From assembly GCF_014201375.1 (NCBI RefSeq), contig NZ_JACHDZ010000005.1, positions 62,001-126,000 on the forward strand: 64,000 nucleotides of DNA, in the 5' to 3' direction. Below the pieces are notes generated by a model. It was not told where the DNA came from, searched no databases, and saw only the letters and a list, made by a program, of their open reading frames with translations. The translations under genes were made by a program, and so were the position numbers. Shown in pieces: positions 1 to 8,744 of the stretch. This DNA comes from Tunturiibacter empetritectus. Lineage in GTDB: Bacteria; Acidobacteriota; Terriglobia; Terriglobales; Acidobacteriaceae. Position 1 is the first letter of the stretch, and the number at the start of each line of letters is the position of its first letter.

Positions 1-1
1 A

Positions 2-484
2 AATCAGATCAACCCCGTCCAGCGCAGCGAAGGCCCCGTCCACAAGCCACGCTTCGTCCTCATGATCACCAACGGCGTAGACCCCTACAACGGCAGCACC
101 AGCCCGCTCAACCAGAACAGCCCCTACGTCGACGCCTCCGTCACCGACGCCCAGCGCGCCGGCGTCCCCGTCTACTCCATCTACTTCAGTGATGCCGGCT
201 TCGCTCGTAGCCGCAGCAGCGCGAGCTTCAGTGGACAAAACTACCTCAGCCAACTCGCAGAAGGAACCGGTGGCCTCTCCCTCTACCAAAGCACCGGGCA
301 AAACCCCGTCTCCATGGAGCCTTACCTCAAGCAGTTTCAGGAGGCCATTGCCCGAACCTACGTCGCCACCTTCCCCGTAGACACCAATAAAAAACTCGTC
401 AGCCTGAGAACGTCAACCGATCTCCCCAAGACCAAACTCCGCGCCCCCAGCCAGGTCCGCCCCGGAACCGTCGTCGCCAACTAA
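2..484 (+). CDS. von Willebrand factor A domain protein, C-terminal part
   Basis: The reading frame is already open at base 2, so the gene begins before the window and only about 160 C-terminal residues are visible. The visible part starts in a beta strand and loop (RFVLMITNGVDPYNG) typical of the second half of a vWA domain. It continues with DAQRAGVPVYSIYFSD and a helix-strand region (LSQLAEGTGGLSLYQ) ending the fold, then a strand-rich tail. The MIDAS aspartate would lie upstream, so metal binding cannot be judged. Such proteins are common in Acidobacteriota, often secreted; their role is unknown. The stop is 6 nt before a palindromic repeat, and the gene converges on groEL. Confidence 0.8.
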   Translation, partial: NQINPVQRSEGPVHKPRFVLMITNGVDPYNGSTSPLNQNSPYVDASVTDAQRAGVPVYSIYFSDAGFARSRSSASFSGQNYLSQLAEGTGGLSLYQSTGQNPVSMEPYLKQFQEAIARTYVATFPVDTNKKLVSLRTSTDLPKTKLRAPSQVRPGTVVAN

Positions 485-490
485 CTCAAG

Positions 491-684
491 GTCCTGCCGG
501 ACGGGCGCCCTGCGCGGGCAGCGGTCACTTCGTGACGCGTATACCGGTCTTGGCAGGATGAACCCCCACGCTCCTCCTGTTGGTCGGCGCGAACTCCCGC
601 CTGCGACCAACGGGAGCACCAACCGAAGGGGTATACAAGTCACGAAGTGACCGCCCCACGCGCATTGGACCTGTCCGGCAGGAC
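491..684. repeat. Palindromic intergenic element, copy 1 (full length)
   Basis: A 194-bp nested inverted repeat. The outer arms are GTCCTGCCGGAC and GTCCGGCAGGAC. Next inward are GCGGTCACTTCGTGAC and GTCACGAAGTGACCGC, then GTATAC on each side, then a core pair GTTGGTCG and CGACCAAC. The left arm is type A (GCGTATACCGG, then CTTGGCA) and the right arm type B (GGGTATACAAGTCACG). It begins 6 nt after the vWA stop codon, in the gap convergent with groEL. Open frames inside it are by-products of the repeat, not genes. Confidence 0.9.
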
Positions 685-808
685 ACAAGCCCTTAAAAAA
701 GAAAAAAATCTTAAAAAGTTGGCGTATTTTTCAACCCCGAACAACCACCATCCAAAACACCACGTTCACCACGCAAACCACCACGTTTCCACCACCAAAA
801 ACCACCAT
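685..808 (+). repeat. A-rich CACCACGTT unit flanking the B arm of copy 1
   Basis: An A-rich stretch containing GGCGTATTTTT is followed by imperfect reiterations of CACCACGTT and CCACCA (754-808). The same order (CCCTAAAAA, GGCGCATTTTTT, then AAAACACCACGTT twice) recurs on the opposite strand at 6339-6458, again outside the B arm of a palindromic element. A His-rich open frame here (HHVHHANHHV) is a by-product of the repeat. Confidence 0.6.
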
Positions 809-859
809 CAACTCACCACTTTTTCCAAAACACCCCTCAAAACTTCAGCAAAAACAGCA

Positions 860-882
860 AAGCCCCGGCTCTCACCGGGGCT
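860..882 (-). terminator. Probable groEL terminator
   Basis: AGCCCCGG and CCGGGGCT form a GC-rich hairpin 25 nt past the groEL stop. Read on the minus strand it is followed by TTTGCTGTTTTTG. On the plus strand it is followed by CCACTTTTTTT, so it may work both ways. Confidence 0.75.
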
Positions 883-906
883 CCACTTTTTTTCTGAAAC
901 AACTTC

Positions 907-2981
<2,075 letters not shown>

Positions 2982-3128
2982 TGCTTACATCTCCTTGGTG
3001 CGATTTGGCGAACGGCTATCCGTCCGCGTTGTAGAACGCAGCTTCAGCCATCAACCGCTGGCCCGAGCTGCAAATAAAAGAGTGGAATAGGCCAATAAGC
3101 CCAGCTCCCAAGCAAAACCCGAGAGCTG

Positions 3129-3155
3129 TTAGCACTCAAGCCTTCCGATTGCTAA
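3129..3155. promoter_or_regulatory. CIRCE operator (HrcA site)
   Basis: TTAGCACTC, nine bases, then GATTGCTAA. This differs from the CIRCE consensus (TTAGCACTC-N9-GAGTGCTAA) at a single base. It overlaps the expected transcription start of groESL, as at known HrcA-repressed operons. HrcA itself is not in the window. Confidence 0.93.
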
Positions 3156-3183
3156 CGATAGTCAGCCCGCTTCCAGTTGTCAA
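3155..3183 (-). promoter_or_regulatory. sigma70-type promoter of groES-groEL
   Basis: On the minus strand, TTGACA (3183-3178), a 17-nt spacer, then TATCGT (3160-3155). The -10 box abuts the CIRCE element, so HrcA binding would block the start site. Confidence 0.8.
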
Positions 3184-3285
3184 CCCGGCTATGTGAAATG
3201 TGAGTGAAACCCGCGCAAGCATATACCGGCCGCGGGCGGCACACCAAATCCAGCAATCAGACCTCAAAAGTCGTAGAATGAGGCC

Positions 3286-3855
3286 ATGTCGTCACGCCGC
3301 ACCGTCTGGTCGCTATCGTTTCTGGTTCTCCTCTTCGCTTTCGCATCCAGCCTTCCCGTCAAGGCCCAGGATCAGGACGCCCCTATAAAGCGCGGCCGCA
3401 AGTACAAGGCGCCTCCGGCCACCTCCCACATCGAGGTCACCGTCGTCAAGAAGTTCAACGGCAAGCCCATCATGAATGCCGCCGTTATCTTCAACCCGTC
3501 GATGGGCGGCAAGGACGAGGGCAACCTCGAGGTCAAGACCGATCCCGACGGCAAGGCCATCATCGACGTCATCCCCACAGGCAGCACAGTTCGCGTGCAG
3601 GTTATCGCGCCGGGCTTTGCGACCTTTGCCGAAGAGTATGAAGTCACCGAGGCCACCAAAGAGATCGCCGTCGCAATGATTCGTCCCAGGGCACAGGTCT
3701 CCTCCTACGAGAACAATGACGGCAAAGACGCAACCAGGAAGCCAGGTGTTCAGGAGCCAATAAGGCCGACTACGCCGGCAACCAAACCTGTGCCCACCAC
3801 TCCGCCCGCAACTTCGCAGCAGCCTGCCACTCCCAATTCGACACCCCAGCAGTAA
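3286..3855 (+). CDS. Small exported protein with a carboxypeptidase-regulatory-like domain
   Basis: A 189-residue protein with a Sec signal peptide (hydrophobic SLSFLVLLFAFASSLPVKAQ, cleavage probably after KAQ). Residues about 45-135 look like a single Ig-like beta sandwich of the carboxypeptidase-regulatory/PEGA kind: VTVVKKFNGKPIMNAAVIF, a DPDGKA turn, then VRVQVIAPGFATF. The last 45 residues are a low-complexity Pro/Thr/Gln tail. It is likely periplasmic or surface-bound; its function is unknown. Nineteen nucleotides separate it from the SDR gene, so the two are probably co-transcribed. It diverges from groES, and its promoter must lie beside the CIRCE region. Confidence 0.75.
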   Translation: MSSRRTVWSLSFLVLLFAFASSLPVKAQDQDAPIKRGRKYKAPPATSHIEVTVVKKFNGKPIMNAAVIFNPSMGGKDEGNLEVKTDPDGKAIIDVIPTGSTVRVQVIAPGFATFAEEYEVTEATKEIAVAMIRPRAQVSSYENNDGKDATRKPGVQEPIRPTTPATKPVPTTPPATSQQPATPNSTPQQ

Positions 3856-3873
3856 CCTAGCAAGAAGGAGTTT

Positions 3874-4602
3874 ATGGACAGGCCGCTAACAGGGAAGACT
3901 GTGCTTGTAACTGGGGCGGCCAAGCGTATCGGCCGGTCTATCGCTCTGGCTCTCGCTGAACGCGGGGCAGACGTAGCCATCACCTATCTTGCCTCTCAAA
4001 CCGAGGCGGAGGAGACCGTTCACGCGCTCGCGGCCCACGACGTCGACGCTTTGGCCATCCGCTGCGATCTTCGCAATCCCGAGGACATCGAGCAGACCGT
4101 AGCCGCAGTCGTCAACGATCTGGGTCGCATTGACCTACTCGTCAACAACGCCGGAATCTTTGCCTCCGAAGCGCTCGAGAACATCTCGGCCGACCAGTGG
4201 GACGCGATGTTCACCACCAACACCCGCGCTCCTTTCCTCGTGGCCAAGGCTGCGCACCCGCACCTGCGCGCCGTCAAAGGGCGCATCATCAACATCGGCT
4301 CGCTTGGAGGCCTGCATCCCTGGGCCACCCACGGGCACTACTGCACCTCCAAGGCTGCCCTGCACATGCTGTCGAAGACCATGGCGAAGGCCTGGGCGCC
4401 TGAGATCAGCGTCAACTGCATCGCCCCAGGCATGATCGTCCAGGGTGAGGTCGACGATGCCTATGAGCACTTCGCCCGCAAAACCCCCATGCAGCGCAAC
4501 GGCACCGCCGAAGATGTAGCAGCAGCAGCCGTCTTCTTTGCCACGGCGCCCCACTTCATTACCGGCCAGCTCCTCGCCGTCGACGGTGGTCTCGGACTGT
4601 AA
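3874..4602 (+). CDS. Short-chain dehydrogenase/reductase (FabG or pteridine-reductase type)
   Basis: A 242-residue classical SDR. It has TGAAKRIG (13-20) for the dinucleotide, NNAG near residue 91, and a Tyr-x3-Lys pair (YCTSK, about 156-160). The proline-glycine IAPGMI step and a C-terminal ITGQLLAVDGG complete the fold. The Arg at position 18 after the glycine motif favours NADPH. The TGAAKRIGR variant resembles pteridine reductase and FabG-like paralogues, so the substrate is unclear. A good AAGGAG lies 6 nt before the ATG. The gene ends 8 nt before a small palindromic hairpin and converges on the phosphatase gene. Confidence 0.88.
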   Translation: MDRPLTGKTVLVTGAAKRIGRSIALALAERGADVAITYLASQTEAEETVHALAAHDVDALAIRCDLRNPEDIEQTVAAVVNDLGRIDLLVNNAGIFASEALENISADQWDAMFTTNTRAPFLVAKAAHPHLRAVKGRIINIGSLGGLHPWATHGHYCTSKAALHMLSKTMAKAWAPEISVNCIAPGMIVQGEVDDAYEHFARKTPMQRNGTAEDVAAAAVFFATAPHFITGQLLAVDGGLGL

Positions 4603-4606
4603 AAGA

Positions 4607-4663
4607 ATATGTCCTGCCGGACTTGCCCACACACACGCAGTGGGCCCGTCCGGCAGGACATAT
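4607..4663. repeat. Palindromic element, copy 2 (mini form, terminator-like)
   Basis: ATATGTCCTGCCGGAC pairs perfectly with GTCCGGCAGGACATAT (16 bp), then GCCCAC with GTGGGC around a 9-nt loop. The outer 12 bases are those of the long elements and the 3' arm matches their B-arm tip, but core and middle are absent. It lies 4 nt past the SDR stop in a convergent gap and is a strong candidate two-way transcription stop or mRNA 3' end. Confidence 0.88.
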
Positions 4664-4676
4664 CTTCCAAGCGAAT

Positions 4677-5468
4677 CTACCGCCCCAGCAGTCTCCGCCA
4701 CCAGCTCTTCTCCTGCATGTCCTCATAGAGGTTCAGCGGCTCCAGCTGCGGCGGCATCGGCTTCCCCATAAATACCGCTAGAGGATTGGAGACGCAGAGC
4801 AGATGCGCGTAGTCCGGGCCATACTTCGTCGCCACCAGTTCCAGCGCCTCCCGCATCTTCGGCGCGCGCGAGGTCGTATTGTGCGCATCGGTTGCTAGAA
4901 AGTGCACCCACCGATTCTCGAGCAGTTCATGCGCCATCCGTTCCGCATGCTTGCCCATCCGGCCCAGTACAGACCCCGCCGTCACCTGCACCAGCACCCC
5001 ACGCTGCAGCCACTCTGCGATTCGATCCTGATCGTTCTGCAGGGTAGGGTTTCTCTCAGGATGCGTCAGAATCGGAGTCAAACCGGCAAGCTGCAGTTGA
5101 TAGAAGATCTCCGTAAGCCCTCGCGGCAGCCCATAGTCCGGCACTTCCACCAGCAGATAACCCAGGCCGTTGATGCTGAACTTCGTTGGGTCAACTTTGG
5201 CCTCCTGGATATTTTCATACGACATATGGAAGTCGCATCCGCGGCCCAGCTTCACACCGATCGAGTCGCGATCCAACCGCTCCTGCAACTCGGCAATCTT
5301 TGCGTTGATGATTGGAGGGTCGTAAAAGTATTGTCCGTTCGAGTGCGGCGAACACACGATATGGGTGATCCCGTCCGCTGCAGCCATCTTCGCCATAGCC
5401 ACTGAGGCTTCGAGGGTCGAAGCACCATCGTCCATGCCCCACAGAAGGTGATGGTGAATGTCAATCAT
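4677..5468 (-). CDS. CpsB/YwqE-type tyrosine-protein phosphatase (PHP fold)
   Basis: At 263 residues it matches the PHP-fold, metal-dependent phosphotyrosine phosphatases that reverse BY-kinase phosphorylation in capsule systems. The N-terminal MIDIHHHLLWGMDDGA carries the metal-binding histidines (5-7) and acidic pair. Further PHP ligands are SPHSNG (about 41), LTHPERN (about 137) and ATDAHN (about 195). The likely partner is the Wzc-like kinase at 18-20 kb. The two are 13 kb apart, unlike the usual adjacent kinase-phosphatase pairs, so the pairing is inferred. Confidence 0.85.
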   Translation of the reverse strand: MIDIHHHLLWGMDDGASTLEASVAMAKMAAADGITHIVCSPHSNGQYFYDPPIINAKIAELQERLDRDSIGVKLGRGCDFHMSYENIQEAKVDPTKFSINGLGYLLVEVPDYGLPRGLTEIFYQLQLAGLTPILTHPERNPTLQNDQDRIAEWLQRGVLVQVTAGSVLGRMGKHAERMAHELLENRWVHFLATDAHNTTSRAPKMREALELVATKYGPDYAHLLCVSNPLAVFMGKPMPPQLEPLNLYEDMQEKSWWRRLLGR

Positions 5469-5508
5469 TGCGTGATCAGCTTACCACCGCGTCAGTAGGC
5501 TGGCTGCG

Positions 5509-6207
5509 TTATCGCGCCGCGGCCAAAGACTCTGCCATCGCCTGAAATAGCAGCAAGCCGTCGGCTGAGCCGAGCAGTGTCTCACTGGAACGGTCCGGAT
5601 GCGGCATCAGACCCAGCACATTGCGCCCCTCGTTCAGCACTCCAGCGATGTTCTCGAGCGATCCATTCGGGTTCGCCTCAGCAGTCACTGCGCCCTCGCG
5701 CGTTGCATAGCGAAAGGCAACGCGGTCCTGTTTCTTCAGCGCCTCCAGCGTATCGGAGTCGCAGAAGTAGTTGCCTTCCATGTGGCCAATCGGCATCTGC
5801 AGCACGTGTCCACGAGACAGTCCATGGGTGAAGGGAGAGTTGTTCGTCTCGGTTCGCAGAAACGTCTGTTTGCAGATGTAGTGCTGGCTGGCGTTGCGCA
5901 TCAGTGCGCCTGGAAGAAGTCCGGCTTCGCAGAGAATTTGAAAGCCGTTGCAGATTCCCATCACCAGTCCGCCGTCTTGCGCGAACTTCTTTACCGATTG
6001 CATGACTGGCGCAAAGCGTGCAATCGCGCCGGTTCTGAGGTAGTCGCCATAGGCGAATCCACCGGGGACGAGGATGGCGTCGCAGCCCTGAAGGTCCTCT
6101 GAGGCGTGCCAGAGGTAGGTCACGGGCTGGTGCGCGATCGCGTCCACTACGTGGTGGGTGTCATGGTCGCAGTTGGACCCGGGGAAGACCAGAACGCCGA
6201 ATTTCAT
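5509..6207 (-). CDS. purQ: Phosphoribosylformylglycinamidine synthase subunit PurQ
   Basis: The glutaminase subunit of FGAM synthase (232 residues), supplying ammonia to PurL in purine synthesis. The class I amidotransferase triad is visible: Cys86 in [10 protein letters not shown], and His about 203 and Glu about 209 in MPHPDRSSE. The oxyanion strand is [11 protein letters not shown]. Small-type PurQ needs PurS and PurL, neither of which is in the window. The gap to the phosphatase gene downstream is 40 nt. Confidence 0.96.
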   Translation of the reverse strand: MKFGVLVFPGSNCDHDTHHVVDAIAHQPVTYLWHASEDLQGCDAILVPGGFAYGDYLRTGAIARFAPVMQSVKKFAQDGGLVMGICNGFQILCEAGLLPGALMRNASQHYICKQTFLRTETNNSPFTHGLSRGHVLQMPIGHMEGNYFCDSDTLEALKKQDRVAFRYATREGAVTAEANPNGSLENIAGVLNEGRNVLGLMPHPDRSSETLLGSADGLLLFQAMAESLAAAR

Positions 6208-6338
6208 ACCTTAAGGATAGCATTCGGCTCTCTCGCCTCTCTGGGGGCTCGAAAAAAATGGGTGCGGATATGGGAAAAAATCTGGTTGTGGTGGCGGGTG
6301 CGATTTTACAGGGGGTTTGCGGATTTCCACCGTGCAAA

Positions 6339-6458
6339 ATGATGGTTTTTTGCTGGTGAGAACGTGGTGTTTTGTGTGGCTAACGTGGTGTTTTAGCACC
6401 GTGTTTTTTTGTGCTAAAAAATGCGCCACGGGTTGGGACTTTATTTTTAGGGCATCAT
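6339..6458 (-). repeat. A-rich CACCACGTT unit flanking the B arm of copy 3
   Basis: Read on the minus strand it gives CCCTAAAAATAAAG, then GGCGCATTTTTT, then AAAACACCACGTT and ACACCACGTTCTCACCAGC. This matches the unit at 685-808 in order and spacing. The CACCACGTT part (6339-6394) lies 64 nt from the palindrome, against 69 nt in the other copy. Both flank a B arm, so unit and palindrome may travel as a composite. Confidence 0.6.
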
Positions 6459-6649
6459 GTCCTGCCGGACGGGCCCACTGCGCGTGGGGCGGTCACGTGA
6501 CTTGTATACCGCTTCGCGTGTCGCTCCCGTTGGTCGCAGGTTGGAGCTCGTGCCGACCAACGGGAGGACCCTGGGTGTTCGCCGTGCCAAGACCGGTATA
6601 CGCGTCACGAAGTGACCGCTGCCCGCGCAGGTCGCCCGTCCGGCGGGAC
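6459..6649. repeat. Palindromic element, copy 3 (full length, inverted)
   Basis: A 191-bp copy oriented opposite to copy 1: the B arm is left (GTGACTTGTATACCGC) and the A arm right (CCAAGACCGGTATACGCG). Outer arms are GTCCTGCCGGAC and GTCCGGCGGGAC (one change). The inner left hairpin has lost three bases (GTCACGTGAC in place of GTCACTTCGTGAC). The core GTTGGTCG and CGACCAAC is kept. It ends 5 nt from the amylase stop codon and lies upstream of purQ. Confidence 0.9.
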
Positions 6650-6654
6650 ATCTC

Positions 6655-7992
6655 TTAGACGGGAGCGTAGATGGCAAAGCCACGAGGCGGAGCAGGGAAC
6701 TCAGAGTTGCCGTTCGCATCAGTGGTCCGTTCGTCCGGGTGAGCGGTGTCGTGGCCATCCCAGGCGATGGGAGCGAACTTCTGATTAGGCCACTTTGTCT
6801 TGACGGAGGTGCCAGACCACTTATCGCCAAGATTGTTCAGCACATAGATCAATCCAGGCTGATCGACGCTGTCATCCTTATAGCCCACACGCTGCATGAT
6901 GTAGAGATCGGGATCAGCGTGGAGGATCTGCGAGTCGCCGCCTGCGTACTTGTGGTGCGCGATGATGAGGGCGTCGATGCCGTTCGGGGTCAGCGGGCGC
7001 GCCAGTTCGTTGTTGTAGTAGTCATACCAGAAGATGCTGGGATACCCTTCGTGCACCATGATGAACGAGTAGGCCATCATCTTGTCGTTCACGATCGCGT
7101 TGTCGCCCATGTCGTGATTGTCGACAAACGTTGCCGCGTGCATGGGGCGCTTCATCACTACGGCGCCGTCGTCAGTCAGGTTGCGCAGGTCGTAGCTTGG
7201 TTTGTCGCAGACATCCTTCAGCTTGTAGCGCAGCGGGAAGTCGAATGCAGCGATCTGCGTGTCCGTAAGTTTGTTTACTTTGTCCAGCCAGTGCTCGATA
7301 TCTTCGCCGCCGGACCACATCTCCCCGACAACATAGGGCGTGAACTCCTTGCCGTCCTTGACATAGCGATACTTCGCGAGCAGCCCGATGATCCATGCGC
7401 CGAAGCCTTTTACGAAGTCGAAGCGGAAGCCGTCGAATCCAAGCTCCTCGATGAGGAAACGGGCGTACTCGAACATCGCCGTGTAGACGACGGGGTTGCG
7501 ATGGCAGAGGTGGGGGAAACCTGCGAAGTTCTCGCCCTCCATCATCACCTGCTCGTATCGGCTGGGATGAAAGCAGTTCCAGTCGCGGGGAAACTTGCCG
7601 CTCTTTGGGTTGAACTTGGTCCAACGCTTCTGTCCGTCGAGAGGGTTGACCTCCTCTTCGTCCGCGCCGGAGTTGTGATTGAGCACCATGTCGGCATACA
7701 GGCCCATACCGTTCTTGTGCGCCTTGGCAATCAGCGCTTCGAGCTCCGCACGGTTGCCGTAGAAGGTCTTGGTACCGCCCTTCTGGTCCAAGTCGCCGAG
7801 GTCGAAGTAGTCGTAGGGGTCGTAGCCCATCGAGTTGTGGTCGGAGGCCTTCGAGACGGGAGGCAGCCAGAGCGCACTGAAGCCCGCCTTGCCGAGATCT
7901 TCAACCTTTTCAGCGACGAAGTTCCACCACTCGCCTTCTTTTTTTTCGTGTTTCGGTGCGTCCCAGTAAAACGCCTGCATCATGACAGCCAT
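6655..7992 (-). CDS. GH13 alpha-amylase
   Basis: A 445-residue (beta/alpha)8 glycoside hydrolase resembling cytoplasmic-type alpha-amylases. There is no signal peptide (MAVMMQAFYWDAPKH). The GH13 regions are in order: ADMVLNHNS; GFRFDFVKG with the nucleophile Asp near 193; VVGEMWSG with the acid/base Glu near 222; and FVDNHD near 291. A beta-sandwich C-terminal domain ends in GFAIYAPV. It should cut internal alpha-1,4-glucan bonds inside the cell, for instance in glycogen turnover, although no glycogen genes are nearby. The stop is 5 nt from palindromic copy 3. Confidence 0.9.
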   Translation of the reverse strand: MAVMMQAFYWDAPKHEKKEGEWWNFVAEKVEDLGKAGFSALWLPPVSKASDHNSMGYDPYDYFDLGDLDQKGGTKTFYGNRAELEALIAKAHKNGMGLYADMVLNHNSGADEEEVNPLDGQKRWTKFNPKSGKFPRDWNCFHPSRYEQVMMEGENFAGFPHLCHRNPVVYTAMFEYARFLIEELGFDGFRFDFVKGFGAWIIGLLAKYRYVKDGKEFTPYVVGEMWSGGEDIEHWLDKVNKLTDTQIAAFDFPLRYKLKDVCDKPSYDLRNLTDDGAVVMKRPMHAATFVDNHDMGDNAIVNDKMMAYSFIMVHEGYPSIFWYDYYNNELARPLTPNGIDALIIAHHKYAGGDSQILHADPDLYIMQRVGYKDDSVDQPGLIYVLNNLGDKWSGTSVKTKWPNQKFAPIAWDGHDTAHPDERTTDANGNSEFPAPPRGFAIYAPV

Positions 7993-8128
7993 CTTGATCG
8001 TGCTCCATTCCAGTGCCGTTCGCGCGAGCGTCTACCTCGAGAGCTGCAAGGTTCGCATCGAAGGAAAGTGGCTTGAGTTATAGTTCTGCTTCAGCAGGTC
8101 AGATGCGCGTGAGGACGGTCAGGTTGGT

Positions 8129-8620
8129 ATGGAGATCCGAAACAGCAATACGACGACTCATCTCAAAACCGCTGGCGGTGCGCTGGTCAACTGGTGGCGC
8201 GCAGCCACGCTCGATGGCCTGATAGTAGGAGTTCTCTGGCTGATCGGGCTGGAGCTGATCCGTGTTCCGTTCGCGCCGCTCTGGGCGATCCTCGGGGGGA
8301 TACTCCAGATCATCCCAACCTTCGGCGGCATGGTCGCGCTCATCGGCCCGGTGCTGGCGGTTGCGTTCAGCGGCCATGACGAGTGGCGCTTGGGTCTGGT
8401 CCTGGGGCTCTATGGGTTGATCGTCATTCTTGAAGGCCTTGTCATCGCTCCTTACATTCTGCACCGCACCACGAAGGTACCGTGGTGGGCCGCGTTCCTC
8501 GGGCCGATTTTGCTGGGCATCATCATCCCGTTCTGGGGGGTGCTGCTGGCTCCGCCGCTGCTTGCGGTGATCTTCGCGTTTCGCAAATCGCCTCCGCCGC
8601 CTGCTCTGCCTGGGGTTTAG
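8129..8620 (+). CDS. AI-2E-family permease domain, half-size
   Basis: A 163-residue integral membrane protein with about four hydrophobic segments. The order LDGLIVGVLWLIGLELI, GGILQIIPTFGGMVALIGPVLA, LVLGLYGLIVILEGLVIAPYIL and LGPILLGIIIPFWGVLLAPPLLAVI matches the C-terminal half of the AI-2E transporter family (usual length about 350). The N-terminal half is absent, and no upstream open frame restores it. It may be a decayed transporter or a genuine small homologue; there is no sign of a quorum-sensing role. The stop is 4 nt before half-element copy 4. Confidence 0.65.
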   Translation: MEIRNSNTTTHLKTAGGALVNWWRAATLDGLIVGVLWLIGLELIRVPFAPLWAILGGILQIIPTFGGMVALIGPVLAVAFSGHDEWRLGLVLGLYGLIVILEGLVIAPYILHRTTKVPWWAAFLGPILLGIIIPFWGVLLAPPLLAVIFAFRKSPPPPALPGV

Positions 8621-8624
8621 AGAT

Positions 8625-8735
8625 GTCCTGCCGGACGGGCGCCCTGCGCGGGCGGCGGTCACTTCGTGACTTGTATACCTTGTCATGGTCGGGATGTCTT
8701 CCCGGTCCTCCCGTTGGTCGGGAGGGAGGATTCGT
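8625..8735. repeat. Palindromic element, copy 4 (B-arm half)
   Basis: Starts GTCCTGCCGGAC and GGGCGCCCTGCGCGGG, continues through GCGGTCACTTCGTGAC and TTGTATACC (B arm), and ends in the core TCCTCCCGTTGGTCGGG, which folds locally on GGGAGGA. The other arm is missing. It begins 4 nt after the AI-2E stop, in a convergent gap. Confidence 0.85.
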
Positions 8736-8744
8736 GGGTACCTG

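Noticed and set aside
491-684. Insertion sequence or MITE with target-site duplication
   Set aside because: The arms resemble terminal inverted repeats, but no copy shows a consistent direct duplication at its borders and no transposase is present.
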